Positions 1 to 6,967 of a DNA stretch of 12,153 nt are shown piece after piece (positions within the stretch are counted from its first letter, which is position 1; every line of letters begins with the position of its first letter). Location of the stretch: positions 1-12,153 of the forward strand of contig CAYGPP010000124.1 of the NCBI GenBank assembly GCA_964351885.1, written 5' to 3'. Made by a program: the position numbers and the translations under genes. This DNA is from Marinoscillum sp964351885 (GTDB taxonomy: Bacteria > Bacteroidota > Bacteroidia > Cytophagales > Cyclobacteriaceae). The notes below the pieces were generated by a model. That model did no database searches and was not told the DNA's origin. It saw nothing but the letters and a program-made list of their open reading frames with translations.

Positions 1-2
1 AG

Positions 3-2750
3 ACCATTTTCGGAAATGCAGGAGACCCCAACTTAGCCAAAAATGATGCTGCGCTAGATGTAGATCATTGGACAGGGCATTCTGGGTGTATAGTATTGGC
101 TCCTCAATTATTGAAGTTGAAGAAAAAGGACATTGGTCTACCGAATATTAAGGATGCTACAGATCGTCAGAAAAATGACGGTATGTTTTGGACAGAACCT
201 AATGAGTTGTACAACGACGGTGGCGCATTCAAAGTAACCTGTAGGGATGACCGAGGTGTAGTCGTTACGTTGATAGCTGATAATTACTACGGATACTCTA
301 AAAAAGAAATTAAGACTCAAATAAGTTACTCAGCGAACTTATTTGGGTTGGTCGAAGAAGAGCATGCTGGCGGAGCTATTGCCTACCCTCGTAGGGTAAT
401 GGGTGAACGTGTAGATGGTAAGACAGTCAGTAAAAAGCTTCAAGACAAGTATCATTTTGAGGACACTGTGAAGCTATTGGGTGATAGAATAGAAGTTAAA
501 CTTGAGAATTATGCTATTGACAGGAAGTACCCTAATGTGGTATATCTACCTGAGTCAGCATTAATCAATACTTCGACTAATGACATCACTTGGGAGTATA
601 ATGGGGCAAAACAGCGGCTCGTTCTCTCTCCTTTCAAAACCTATATTCACCCAACTGGGAATAAATATAAATTAGAGAAACATGCAGCAGTCTCGTTGTG
701 GAGAATAGTGAGAACATTCCCAGAAGGAATCTTCTGCCACAAGCCTTGTACGGTATCTGGAGGTGGTAAGTCTGAAATCTCAAAATCAATGAAGAATGCC
801 ATTACCTATAATAGTTTTCATATTGAGAATATAGATGAGGACTTTAAGAAAGCCGATGAAGTCATAGAGTATGACTACTCGAAGAGATGGAAAAACTTTG
901 ATGCTAACCTCGCTCCTTCTAGATCCTTTTTGGACCCAGATAGAACGCTTGGTTCTGCTGTTAGACTGCTAATACCAAGTCCAGATTATAAGGATGAATA
1001 TAATGACTTTGTGAAAAACATTCCTGTTCACATCAGATCGATTGTTCTATTTGTAAAGCGTCTTTATCGTCAAGATCATAAGAATATCAATTGGAAAGAT
1101 CTTATGTCTGTTGAAATGGTCAATGGAACTAAAGGCACCGGACTACTTTACAATAACTCACCTGTAATTGGTAGCTATGTGCGTGTTGGATTTAACCAAC
1201 AAGGAAGCTGGATGCTGAACAAGCTTCGCTCGGACTTTTCGCCAAGTGAAAAAATCCAGACAGAGGATGACATCACTGCTTCCATTACCATTCCTCGGGA
1301 GCGACTCAATAACCTAAACCCTCAATTCACCAACAAGAGTTTCAAAGTACTTAGGAACTGTGAAGCATTCTTATTCCAGCGTCCTGATGAAGCGATTGTG
1401 CGAGGCTATGACAAGCAGGCAGAGCGTGATATTATCACCGATAACACCTTCTTGACTAACTATGAATTGCTTGGTAAGGAAGATGCAATAGAAATCATGG
1501 AGGACACTATCAATTATGATAAATACACGCAACCTGTCCAAGATTTCATTAAGGAATTAGTTGAAATTGATGAAAAAATCGACTTTGCTCTTCCTTCGCA
1601 TACCAGAATAGTGGACGGAGAGCCTACAAAAAACCCTAGATATCTAGAGCGAAACATCCAATCGCAAGAGACTGAAGCGAGCTATATCGGAGAAGTAGGC
1701 GTGCGATTGCATCGAAAAATTGCTAGCGAAGATCCATTGAATAATGTGGTGAACGCGGTATTGCCTGGGAGAAGAAACAATCCTGTAGACAAGAAAGCAG
1801 GTATCAGACCATTAGCGGTTTACAATCCTATCCACTTCCAAGAAACTCCTGAGTTGTTCATGGAGTTCATTTGTAGTTTGACAGGTAAGTCACCATCCAC
1901 TACAGGCGCAGGATCAGAGGGAGCATTAACCAAAGGGCCTTTTAATATGCTTACGCCTACCACAGATCTGAATAACGCGTTGCTCTCCCACATCCTCACC
2001 GAGTCTAATGGTTTTAGTACATCAGCAGGCTACGTTGGATCAGAGAACAAAGTAGATCATGATATCAGCATGTTAATCCCTGAAATTTGGGCTCGACTAG
2101 AGCCAGAGGACAGAGATCCAAAGCATCTCTTGGAGAAAGGATGTTTAGAGAAACTTGAAGATTTTGATTTTAAGGGAGAAACAATCAAGGCAAGTCGACT
2201 AGGTTATCGAATCACCGATAGATTTAGCTTGATAAGTTTAAACAAGCTCTTTGATGAGCCAAATGCAGTATTCAACGAGCGAATGTTGAAACCAGAGCTT
2301 CAGGGAATAGAGGACTATGTTGATGGGATAAAGAACATCACAGAGACGATGGAAAAAGTAGCCCTGAATTATTTCAAAGATGGTAGTGTAAATGCTGCAG
2401 TGCCCCCTTTACAGATTCTACTCCATATCATGGCTTATGGTCATTTTGAGGGAAAAGACATCAGTGATCCTTCCTTGAGAAGTCAGTTTGAGCGTGAGCA
2501 TGTGATTAACTCAGATTGGTACAAGGCGCGTCTTTCCCTAAAGCAAGAGCGAGATATTGCTTTTCACCAAAAGCAGCTTGATTACCTCAAAGAATTCAAA
2601 TCTGATGTGCGGAATGCTTCGCTCCTTGATGAGATGAACATTGATGGTCTTATTGCCGTAGCAAAAGAAAGGTATGATGCAGTTACTGATAGCGAGTATG
2701 TGAACCAACTCATAGGTACTATCGGAGCTGATCCCCTTTTCAGAAATTAG
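3..2750 (+). CDS. Probable PPi-type phosphoenolpyruvate carboxykinase, 5'-truncated by the window edge
   Basis: The frame is open from base 3 to the TAG at 2748-2750, giving 915 residues with no start in view. The TTG at base 96 is not a believable start because conserved-looking protein (including DVDHWTGHSGC) continues upstream of it. I read this as the very large (about 1,100-1,150 residue) PPi-dependent PEP carboxykinase family, which interconverts PEP + CO2 + phosphate and oxaloacetate + PPi in the cytosol. Support is the great length and a Gly-rich segment, VSGGGKSEIS near visible residues 251-260 (bases 753-782), which matches the S-G-x-G-K-[ST] kinase-1a loop of ATP-type PEPCK. Further conserved-looking blocks are YYGYSKKEIKTQ (bases about 282-320) and TTGAGSEGALTKGPFN (about 1900-1947). 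The assignment comes from memory of the family, not from an alignment. The reading frame is certain, the function moderately so. About 230 N-terminal residues would lie upstream. A strong terminator follows 21 bases after the stop. Confidence 0.6.
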   Translation, partial: TIFGNAGDPNLAKNDAALDVDHWTGHSGCIVLAPQLLKLKKKDIGLPNIKDATDRQKNDGMFWTEPNELYNDGGAFKVTCRDDRGVVVTLIADNYYGYSKKEIKTQISYSANLFGLVEEEHAGGAIAYPRRVMGERVDGKTVSKKLQDKYHFEDTVKLLGDRIEVKLENYAIDRKYPNVVYLPESALINTSTNDITWEYNGAKQRLVLSPFKTYIHPTGNKYKLEKHAAVSLWRIVRTFPEGIFCHKPCTVSGGGKSEISKSMKNAITYNSFHIENIDEDFKKADEVIEYDYSKRWKNFDANLAPSRSFLDPDRTLGSAVRLLIPSPDYKDEYNDFVKNIPVHIRSIVLFVKRLYRQDHKNINWKDLMSVEMVNGTKGTGLLYNNSPVIGSYVRVGFNQQGSWMLNKLRSDFSPSEKIQTEDDITASITIPRERLNNLNPQFTNKSFKVLRNCEAFLFQRPDEAIVRGYDKQAERDIITDNTFLTNYELLGKEDAIEIMEDTINYDKYTQPVQDFIKELVEIDEKIDFALPSHTRIVDGEPTKNPRYLERNIQSQETEASYIGEVGVRLHRKIASEDPLNNVVNAVLPGRRNNPVDKKAGIRPLAVYNPIHFQETPELFMEFICSLTGKSPSTTGAGSEGALTKGPFNMLTPTTDLNNALLSHILTESNGFSTSAGYVGSENKVDHDISMLIPEIWARLEPEDRDPKHLLEKGCLEKLEDFDFKGETIKASRLGYRITDRFSLISLNKLFDEPNAVFNERMLKPELQGIEDYVDGIKNITETMEKVALNYFKDGSVNAAVPPLQILLHIMAYGHFEGKDISDPSLRSQFEREHVINSDWYKARLSLKQERDIAFHQKQLDYLKEFKSDVRNASLLDEMNIDGLIAVAKERYDAVTDSEYVNQLIGTIGADPLFRN

Positions 2751-2771
2751 TATTCGTTTTTTAAGAATGAT

Positions 2772-2810
2772 AAGCCTAGATCGTTTTTTCGGTCTAGGCT
2801 TTCTTTGTTT
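2772..2810 (+). terminator. Intrinsic terminator of the PEPCK-like gene
   Basis: AAGCCTAGATCG (2772-2783) pairs with CGGTCTAGGCTT (2790-2801), a 12-pair stem with one T-G wobble, closed by a loop of exactly six T (2784-2789). A T-rich tail (TTCTTTGTTTT) follows. It lies 21 bases after the stop codon. Read on the minus strand the hairpin is not followed by a T run, so it should work only in the plus direction. Confidence 0.85.
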
Positions 2811-2896
2811 TAGGCTTTCGAAGGTCATGAATCGTAATTATTCAATAGAGACCTATTGCATAATCAGACGATTTGAAAATCAGTCAGTTACGTATT
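2811..2896. other. Spacer without a recognisable gene
   Basis: This short AT-rich stretch lies between the terminator and the phosphofructokinase relic. I looked on the minus strand for further phosphofructokinase sequence and recognised none. The short plus-strand reading frame here begins inside the terminator and resembles nothing I know. Confidence 0.5.
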
Positions 2897-2980
2897 TTAT
2901 GAAATACCTATTTGGGGATTCTCAAATATCTGGAAACCAGGGCAGTCTCCTCCTCCGGTAAGGACAAGTAACTTTTTCAT
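2897..2980 (-). pseudogene. N-terminal relic of a 6-phosphofructokinase gene
   Basis: On the minus strand an ATG at 2980 opens a 27-codon frame that begins MKKLLVLTGGGDCPG. This is the N-terminal first strand and glycine-rich nucleotide/PPi-binding loop of phosphofructokinases, where the family normally reads [LI]TGGGDCPGLNAVIR. After Gly15 the similarity stops abruptly: FQIFENPQIGIS and a TAA follow instead of LNAVIR. Only about 15 of the usual 320 or more residues remain, so this is best read as the stump of a deleted gene. TGGGDCPG is typical of PPi-dependent and actinobacterial-type PFKs, rather than the TSGGDAPG form of E. coli PfkA. An intact small peptide is less likely. The sequence before the ATG is AT-rich with no Shine-Dalgarno, as is usual in Bacteroidota. 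Confidence 0.7.
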
Positions 2981-3148
2981 ATGAAATTTATTTTAATCTA
3001 AAAGGTACTCGCTAAATCACGATAATTCCATCCTAGTAACAGCTTTGTATTATTTAAGTCATAAAAATAATAGCTCATACAATAAACCATTTAACAACAA
3101 TTTCTCAATTATTTCCAATCGGCAAGATGTTATCAGTCTAATTGAATG
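2981..3148. other. AT-rich spacer without a recognisable gene
   Basis: I found no coding sequence or RNA gene here. On the minus strand it is the former upstream region of the phosphofructokinase relic. I could not pick out a convincing TTTG / TAnnTTTG promoter pair. Confidence 0.5.
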
Positions 3149-3170
3149 AAAAGCTCTTGAAGAGACTTTT
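3149..3170 (-). terminator. Candidate terminator hairpin after the DoxX-like gene
   Basis: Read on the minus strand, AAAAG + CTCT pairs with AGAG + CTTTT, with a single bulged T and a three-base loop. The hairpin begins 11 bases past the stop codon of the DoxX-like gene. The T run lies within the 3' arm and does not continue, so termination may be weak. It is the only such structure downstream of that gene. Confidence 0.4.
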
Positions 3171-3181
3171 AAAGTAGCGTA

Positions 3182-3556
3182 TTAGTCGAGTAGTAATTGA
3201 TATTTATTCCATCTTTTAATAAGTAGGTAGAAATTTAGGAATGCTACTACTATTGCTGGCATCATCATTTCCAAATCTCCATTCACAAAATTGAAAAAGA
3301 GAAACGAGGCAGATAATGGAAATAAGACAAGCAAAACAAGCGAACTCCAAAAATTCATGAAAAGCATTACCCCAACAAAAAGCTCAAAAAAGTAGAGATA
3401 TGGTAAATACATGATGATGGAGTCAAGAAATTGTTGTGAAATATCCGGCATAGCTCCATAACTGGTCGGAAGAATATGCAAGAATTGATTCAGCGCATAA
3501 AGGATAAGAAAGAGTCCTAATGATTTTCTAACCCAAGAGTCAGGTGAAGTTTTCAT
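3182..3556 (-). CDS. DoxX-like four-helix membrane protein
   Basis: This is a 124-residue, very hydrophobic protein with four predicted membrane segments, at about residues 12-29, 47-67, 70-90 and 98-114, and short charged ends. Length and layout fit the DoxX/DoxD-like superfamily, whose members include the membrane subunit of thiosulfate:quinone oxidoreductase as well as many proteins of unknown role. It lies 173 bases downstream of the sulfur operon on the same strand, so a sulfur or quinone-linked role is possible but not shown. I see no Cys or metal-binding cluster. The ATG at 3556 is the first in frame and the hydrophobic part starts soon after it. It appears to have its own promoter with a Crp/Fnr-like palindrome. 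The family call comes from topology and overall character only. Confidence 0.6.
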   Translation of the reverse strand: MKTSPDSWVRKSLGLFLILYALNQFLHILPTSYGAMPDISQQFLDSIIMYLPYLYFFELFVGVMLFMNFWSSLVLLVLFPLSASFLFFNFVNGDLEMMMPAIVVAFLNFYLLIKRWNKYQLLLD

Positions 3557-3580
3557 AGTCAGTTGATTTTAAGGTTGTAA

Positions 3581-3588
3581 TAAATATA
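3581..3588 (-). promoter_or_regulatory. Putative -7 element for the DoxX-like gene
   Basis: On the minus strand this reads TATATTTA, one base from the Bacteroidota -7 consensus TAnnTTTG. It would place transcription start near 3577, about 20 bases before the ATG. I see no good TTTG -33 element upstream, which fits an activator-dependent promoter using the palindrome at 3608-3627. Confidence 0.35.
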
Positions 3589-3607
3589 AACTGTATCACC
3601 TTGGCTT

Positions 3608-3627
3608 ACTATGATATACGTCATAGT
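3608..3627. promoter_or_regulatory. Crp/Fnr-like palindromic operator (ACTATGA-N6-TCATAGT)
   Basis: There are two perfect 7-base inverted arms with a 6-base spacer. The core TATGA-N6-TCATA has the geometry of the Crp consensus TGTGA-N6-TCACA. Its centre (3617.5) lies about 40 bases upstream of the start inferred from the -7 element, the usual place of a class II Crp/Fnr activator site. No T run follows on either strand, so it is not a terminator. A second, offset inverted pair, TATCAC (3594-3599) and GTGATA (3626-3631), overlaps it. Confidence 0.5.
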
Positions 3628-3729
3628 GATAATATGATTTGAAGTAAATACATATTCCTCTAGTCTATCACCAAGTCAATAAATGGTCATTCAATCATTT
3701 GCCTCGCTCTACCTTTTCCAATATAAAAG

Positions 3730-4338
3730 TCAACTACAGCCGCCTTGTACTTTCTTTTTCTTCCTTCCACCAGCTGGGATGATTACTTCGAAATCCATTT
3801 TGGGTAATGTCTTAGCTCCGGTGAAATATAACCTAGAAGCCATTCTTTGGTTGTACAAGTCGATCTCATCTTGTGGAGCGGATGGACCTGGATACTGGGG
3901 ATCTAAAATATGACTATTCCAGGTAGCTAAACCACCTCTGAGCATGTAGATGTTGGGGTAACCTTGATACTTGAGCTGTTTCCAAAGCGTCTGAACATCT
4001 TGATCATCATTACTATACAGGATTGTTTTTTTAGTTCTTTGGTAGAGTACCCATTCATACGTTTCATTCATTATACTATCGGCAGGAATGTTCATCGCGC
4101 GTGTAAGCATTGTATCTGCGCCTGCTTCTGTTCTGATATCAATTAACTGGAAGCTAGGGTCTCCAGCAATCATCATATGAGCCAATTCATCGGCCGAAAA
4201 GTAGTAAGTATCTTTCATAACTTCCAAAGCCAGTTCTTCCTGAGTAAACTTTCTGAATTTGGTAGATTTCGAAGGTAGAATGGCCGCAATCGTTCCTAGA
4301 CTAATAAGCAAAACAGATAATATTTGACGTATATTCAT
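3730..4338 (-). CDS. Exported rhodanese-fold protein lacking the catalytic Cys, with a C-terminal GGCS tail
   Basis: The protein has 202 residues. Residues 1-21 form a signal peptide or membrane anchor, so the rest should be periplasmic. Residues about 45-142 read as a rhodanese domain: FQLIDIRT (63-70), an AMNIPADSI block (81-89), the strand before the active loop (TILYS, 105-109) and the closing YMLRGGLATW (131-140). Where active rhodaneses have C-x4-R just after that strand, this one has SNDDQDV (109-115), with no Cys or Arg. The only Cys in the whole protein is residue 201, in a tail that reads KKKKVQGGCS-stop. Classic sulfurtransfer through the loop therefore looks impossible. The tail resembles the GGCGG swinging arm of the sulfur carrier SoxY, so a carrier or scaffold role is inferred. 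It is the last gene of the psr operon and starts 2 bases after the preceding stop. I saw no clear terminator after it. Confidence 0.85.
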   Translation of the reverse strand: MNIRQILSVLLISLGTIAAILPSKSTKFRKFTQEELALEVMKDTYYFSADELAHMMIAGDPSFQLIDIRTEAGADTMLTRAMNIPADSIMNETYEWVLYQRTKKTILYSNDDQDVQTLWKQLKYQGYPNIYMLRGGLATWNSHILDPQYPGPSAPQDEIDLYNQRMASRLYFTGAKTLPKMDFEVIIPAGGRKKKKVQGGCS

Positions 4339-4340
4339 GA

Positions 4341-4943
4341 CTATATCTCTTTAGTAATATCAGGTCTGCTGAATTTTTTCTCAGCCCATTCTCCTATCCA
4401 AAACATAATTACAGCTGCTATGATGACTAAGAATACCATTAATCCATCGGATAAGCCTAAGGCGGTCGAAGCTTTAATGTCTCCGAGATAGTTCTTCATA
4501 TAAATGTCTTTCCATAAATCGTAGGTCTCACCAAAAATGAATATTCCTAAAAGAGAACCTCCTAGATAAGCTAGAGCGTCAATCTTACCAATGGCCGCAG
4601 CACAAACACTCGTGCCTGGACAAAATCCACCGACAATAAAACCCACCCCCATGATCACCCCACCAATGATTGCGGAGTTGATGTAATACTCATTGACATA
4701 AACAATACTCATGTCGATTAGTCCAAAATGATTGAAGAAAGTAAGTCCAATCAAACCAACGATTGCAGCAGTGAAAAAGACTTTCAATACGGTGGTGTCA
4801 TAACCGTAAAACATGCCGGCAAGTTTTCTGCTCGAAGAGAATCCAGCCTGCTCAAGTACAAATCCAAATCCAATGCCTATAATAAAGGCTATCAGGAAGT
4901 TGAGCTCCTGTGAAATTTCGTTTATTGGTATAATAGGTCCCAT
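4341..4943 (-). CDS. YeeE/YedE-family sulfur transporter, second half
   Basis: This is a 200-residue protein with about five hydrophobic segments. It has the family Cys motifs: GGFCPGTSVC at about residues 105-114, with C108 and C114. An earlier repeat-like GFVLEQAGFSSSRKLAG (residues 27-43) matches the conserved first loop. The single-chain relative TsuA (YeeE) carries thiosulfate across the inner membrane through successive conserved Cys residues. Here the two pseudo-repeats are separate genes, and both would be needed. I chose ATG 4943, not the upstream in-frame ATG at 4994, because 4943 lies 1 base after the stop of the preceding gene. The longer form would overlap that gene by 50 bases and add a non-conserved leader. 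The next gene starts 2 bases after its stop. It acts in the inner membrane, probably as a heterodimer with the upstream gene product. Confidence 0.85.
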   Translation of the reverse strand: MGPIIPINEISQELNFLIAFIIGIGFGFVLEQAGFSSSRKLAGMFYGYDTTVLKVFFTAAIVGLIGLTFFNHFGLIDMSIVYVNEYYINSAIIGGVIMGVGFIVGGFCPGTSVCAAAIGKIDALAYLGGSLLGIFIFGETYDLWKDIYMKNYLGDIKASTALGLSDGLMVFLVIIAAVIMFWIGEWAEKKFSRPDITKEI

Positions 4944-4944
4944 A

Positions 4945-5478
4945 TCAAATCCAGTTTTTTCTAAAGAAATAGGCGAACAAAAAGGCTGTCCCAAAAATGG
5001 CTATCATGGTTACAAAACCGGCCACAGACAAAGTAGCCATACCGCTCAATGCAGCCCCACTTGTACAACCTCTGCCTAGCTGCGATCCAAATCCAAATAA
5101 AGCCCCGCCAATAATAGCCATCATCAATCGTTTATTGGAAGTGATATTAGGTGAATGTTCGTTGGTTATTTTGAGCCTTCCAGACAAAGCGCCTGATAAA
5201 AATCCCCCTATAAGAACACCGAGTACCTGAAAGACTAACCAGCTCTTCATAGGATCCTGCCCATTTGCAATGTACTTTGAGAAAAAACCAGACGCTTCAG
5301 CATGGTTATGTGAGATAGCATCTACACTAGTGACTACTACACTTTTCATAGCTCCACTAGCTCCTAGCCCTCTACCTGTTAGGTAAAAGGCAGCTAAGAG
5401 CACCAACCCCAACAATATGCCCGCAACATAGGGGTTCATGTATTTGGTTTTATGTGTGATGTAATTGTGATTTGACAT
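4945..5478 (-). CDS. YeeE/YedE-family sulfur transporter, first half
   Basis: This is a 177-residue inner-membrane protein. Hydrophobic segments lie at about residues 17-35, 80-99, 119-134 and 144-171, with a polar periplasmic or cytosolic loop between. The diagnostic motif is GRGCTSG at residues 135-141 (C138), the conserved sulfur-handling Cys of YeeE/YedE proteins. The sequence ALFGFGSQLGRGCTSGAA is typical of this family. Half-size pairs such as this one are common in Bacteroidota and Proteobacteria and are often annotated as YeeE/YedE thiosulfate transporter. The ATG at 5478 gives a short polar leader; the second Met (residue 14, MNPYVAG) is an equally possible start. The gene follows the NrfD-like gene by 12 bases and its partner starts 1 base after its stop, so translation is likely coupled. 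Confidence 0.85.
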   Translation of the reverse strand: MSNHNYITHKTKYMNPYVAGILLGLVLLAAFYLTGRGLGASGAMKSVVVTSVDAISHNHAEASGFFSKYIANGQDPMKSWLVFQVLGVLIGGFLSGALSGRLKITNEHSPNITSNKRLMMAIIGGALFGFGSQLGRGCTSGAALSGMATLSVAGFVTMIAIFGTAFLFAYFFRKNWI

Positions 5479-5490
5479 ATCTATTCAATT

Positions 5491-6429
5491 TTAATATAAA
5501 TATCTGCTTGCCTGTCCTGCATACACTATGAGAAACCTCAGCATAACATTTCCCATGAGGATCAACAGTACCGGGATCAATACCGGAATCCTTTGTCCTC
5601 TTAATTCTAGAAATTCCAGTAATGCTGGAACAACCATACCAAGAAAGACAACAAAAATCCAGAATGGAATAGTGTAAGGACCATTCAAGAATAACTGAGC
5701 TGCTTCTATCTGCACCTCTGTGCTAGCGAGTAGGCCCATGAACATATGAATGATAAAAAAGAGCTCGGCCGCTATGATGATGATGTCTATTTTACTGAAT
5801 AATCTACGCTCCAATTCACTTTTTGAGAAAAATACGATCACGGCTGCTCCTGCCGAAAGTCCCGACGTTAAGAACAAAGGCCCCAATATGGAGGTATTCC
5901 AAAGTGGCCTGGCATTGAAGGCACTTAAAAGTACACCTGTGTAGATACCTAATAGTACAGCATAAACGGCCATAATCCAGGCTATGGTCTTTTTATAGGA
6001 GATAAAGAATTTTACAAGCTTATCGAGAAATTCATACTTCCAATCCCATTTAGGAAAAACGTCCGATATGTGCATAGCAGCCCAAACAATAGATAAAGGA
6101 GTAATCACCATTAAAGTCCAAGCGCCCCATGACATGGGAGATTCTAAACGTACGGTCGTATATAGCCTCCAGAAATACCATTGATGATTCAAGTCAATGA
6201 ATAAGGCTCCAAGCCCAATAATTAAAAGAAATGGTGCGAGCATCGGAGCTACTTTTACTGCCGCTGGATATTCCTTTTCTTTCCCGTTGAGGTAATAAAA
6301 AGCAGCAAAAAACAATATCCCAGCTGCCAGTCCTCCTACGAACAAGTAAAAAGGAATTTCCCAATGCCAGATATTGAGCGTCGGGTCCACCCGATCATTC
6401 ATTCTTCCACTTATTATGAGCTCTTCCAT
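5491..6429 (-). CDS. nrfD: NrfD/PsrC-type membrane quinone-interacting subunit
   Basis: The protein has 312 residues with about eight membrane helices (near residues 24-46, 61-80, 101-120, 147-170, 181-201, 214-234, 252-274 and 282-303), as in the NrfD/PsrC family. Conserved-looking blocks are HWEIPFYLFVGGLAAG (22-37), the S-P-M-S-W-G run at 97-102 and TSGLSAGAA (188-196). This subunit anchors the molybdenum enzyme in the inner membrane and passes electrons between menaquinone and the iron-sulfur subunit, and no heme is expected. It starts 4 bases after the ferredoxin gene and is followed by the first YeeE half after 12 bases. The hydrophilic N-terminus of about 20 residues, including an R-V-D-P-T run, is normal for the family. 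Confidence 0.9.
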   Translation of the reverse strand: MEELIISGRMNDRVDPTLNIWHWEIPFYLFVGGLAAGILFFAAFYYLNGKEKEYPAAVKVAPMLAPFLLIIGLGALFIDLNHQWYFWRLYTTVRLESPMSWGAWTLMVITPLSIVWAAMHISDVFPKWDWKYEFLDKLVKFFISYKKTIAWIMAVYAVLLGIYTGVLLSAFNARPLWNTSILGPLFLTSGLSAGAAVIVFFSKSELERRLFSKIDIIIIAAELFFIIHMFMGLLASTEVQIEAAQLFLNGPYTIPFWIFVVFLGMVVPALLEFLELRGQRIPVLIPVLLILMGNVMLRFLIVYAGQASRYLY

Positions 6430-6433
6430 AGCA

Positions 6434-6967
6434 TTAGATTAAGAAATACAATTGTGGATCCGTTCCTGCTTCAGTTTTAAGTCTTTTATAATTACGCTCC
6501 TTCACCTTTTTCGACACTTCGCTATTTGGGTCATCCAAATCCCCGAAATACAAGCAATTCGTGGGACAAACCTCCACGCAAGCGGGTTGCTCACCTTTTC
6601 TTACTTTGTGTATGCAAAAGGTGCATTTATCTACATATCCATCTGGATGAGGGTAACGAGCGTCATATGGACAGGAAGCTATACATGCTCCACAACCAAT
6701 GCATTTGTCAGGATCTACCAATACGACTCCACCCTCAACGATATGACTAGAACCTGTTGGGCAACATCTTACACATGGAGCGTTGGCGCAATGATGACAC
6801 CTCTCCGATCTAAACTCAAGTTCAAGACTTGGATAAGTACCGCTTACAGCTTCTACCACCCAATCGCGGCAAAACCCTTCAGGAACATGATTTTCTATTT
6901 GGCATGCAACCACACAATCGCTACATCCTACGCACTTTTTGGTATCAATGGCCATTGCATATCTCAT
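6434..6967 (-). CDS. psrB: PsrB/NrfC-type ferredoxin subunit with four [4Fe-4S] clusters
   Basis: This 177-residue electron-transfer subunit passes electrons between the membrane subunit and the molybdenum catalytic subunit. Four Cys groups are visible: C12-C15-C18-C22, C57-C60-C65-C69, C89-C92-C95-C99 and C115-C118-C130-C134. These give the sixteen ligands for four [4Fe-4S] clusters, the usual arrangement of PsrB, PhsB, DmsB and NrfC. It has no signal peptide of its own and is presumably carried through the Tat pathway bound to the catalytic subunit. Its ATG overlaps the stop of the catalytic gene by 4 bases (ATGA, 6964-6967), so the two are translationally coupled. Confidence 0.93.
   Translation of the reverse strand: MRYAMAIDTKKCVGCSDCVVACQIENHVPEGFCRDWVVEAVSGTYPSLELEFRSERCHHCANAPCVRCCPTGSSHIVEGGVVLVDPDKCIGCGACIASCPYDARYPHPDGYVDKCTFCIHKVRKGEQPACVEVCPTNCLYFGDLDDPNSEVSKKVKERNYKRLKTEAGTDPQLYFLI

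Noticed and set aside
96..98. TTG at base 96 as the start of the large plus-strand gene
   Set aside because: The frame stays open and protein-like back to base 3, so the true start lies before the window.
2767..2961. Plus-strand 64-codon frame
   Set aside because: It begins inside the terminator hairpin and is antisense to the phosphofructokinase relic; no recognisable protein.
3608..3627. The palindrome as an operon terminator
   Set aside because: The stem is short and AT-rich and no T run follows on either strand; operator geometry fits better.
4944..4994. Upstream in-frame ATG at 4994 for the second YeeE half
   Set aside because: It would overlap the preceding gene by 50 bases and add a non-conserved leader; ATG 4943 sits 1 base past that gene's stop.
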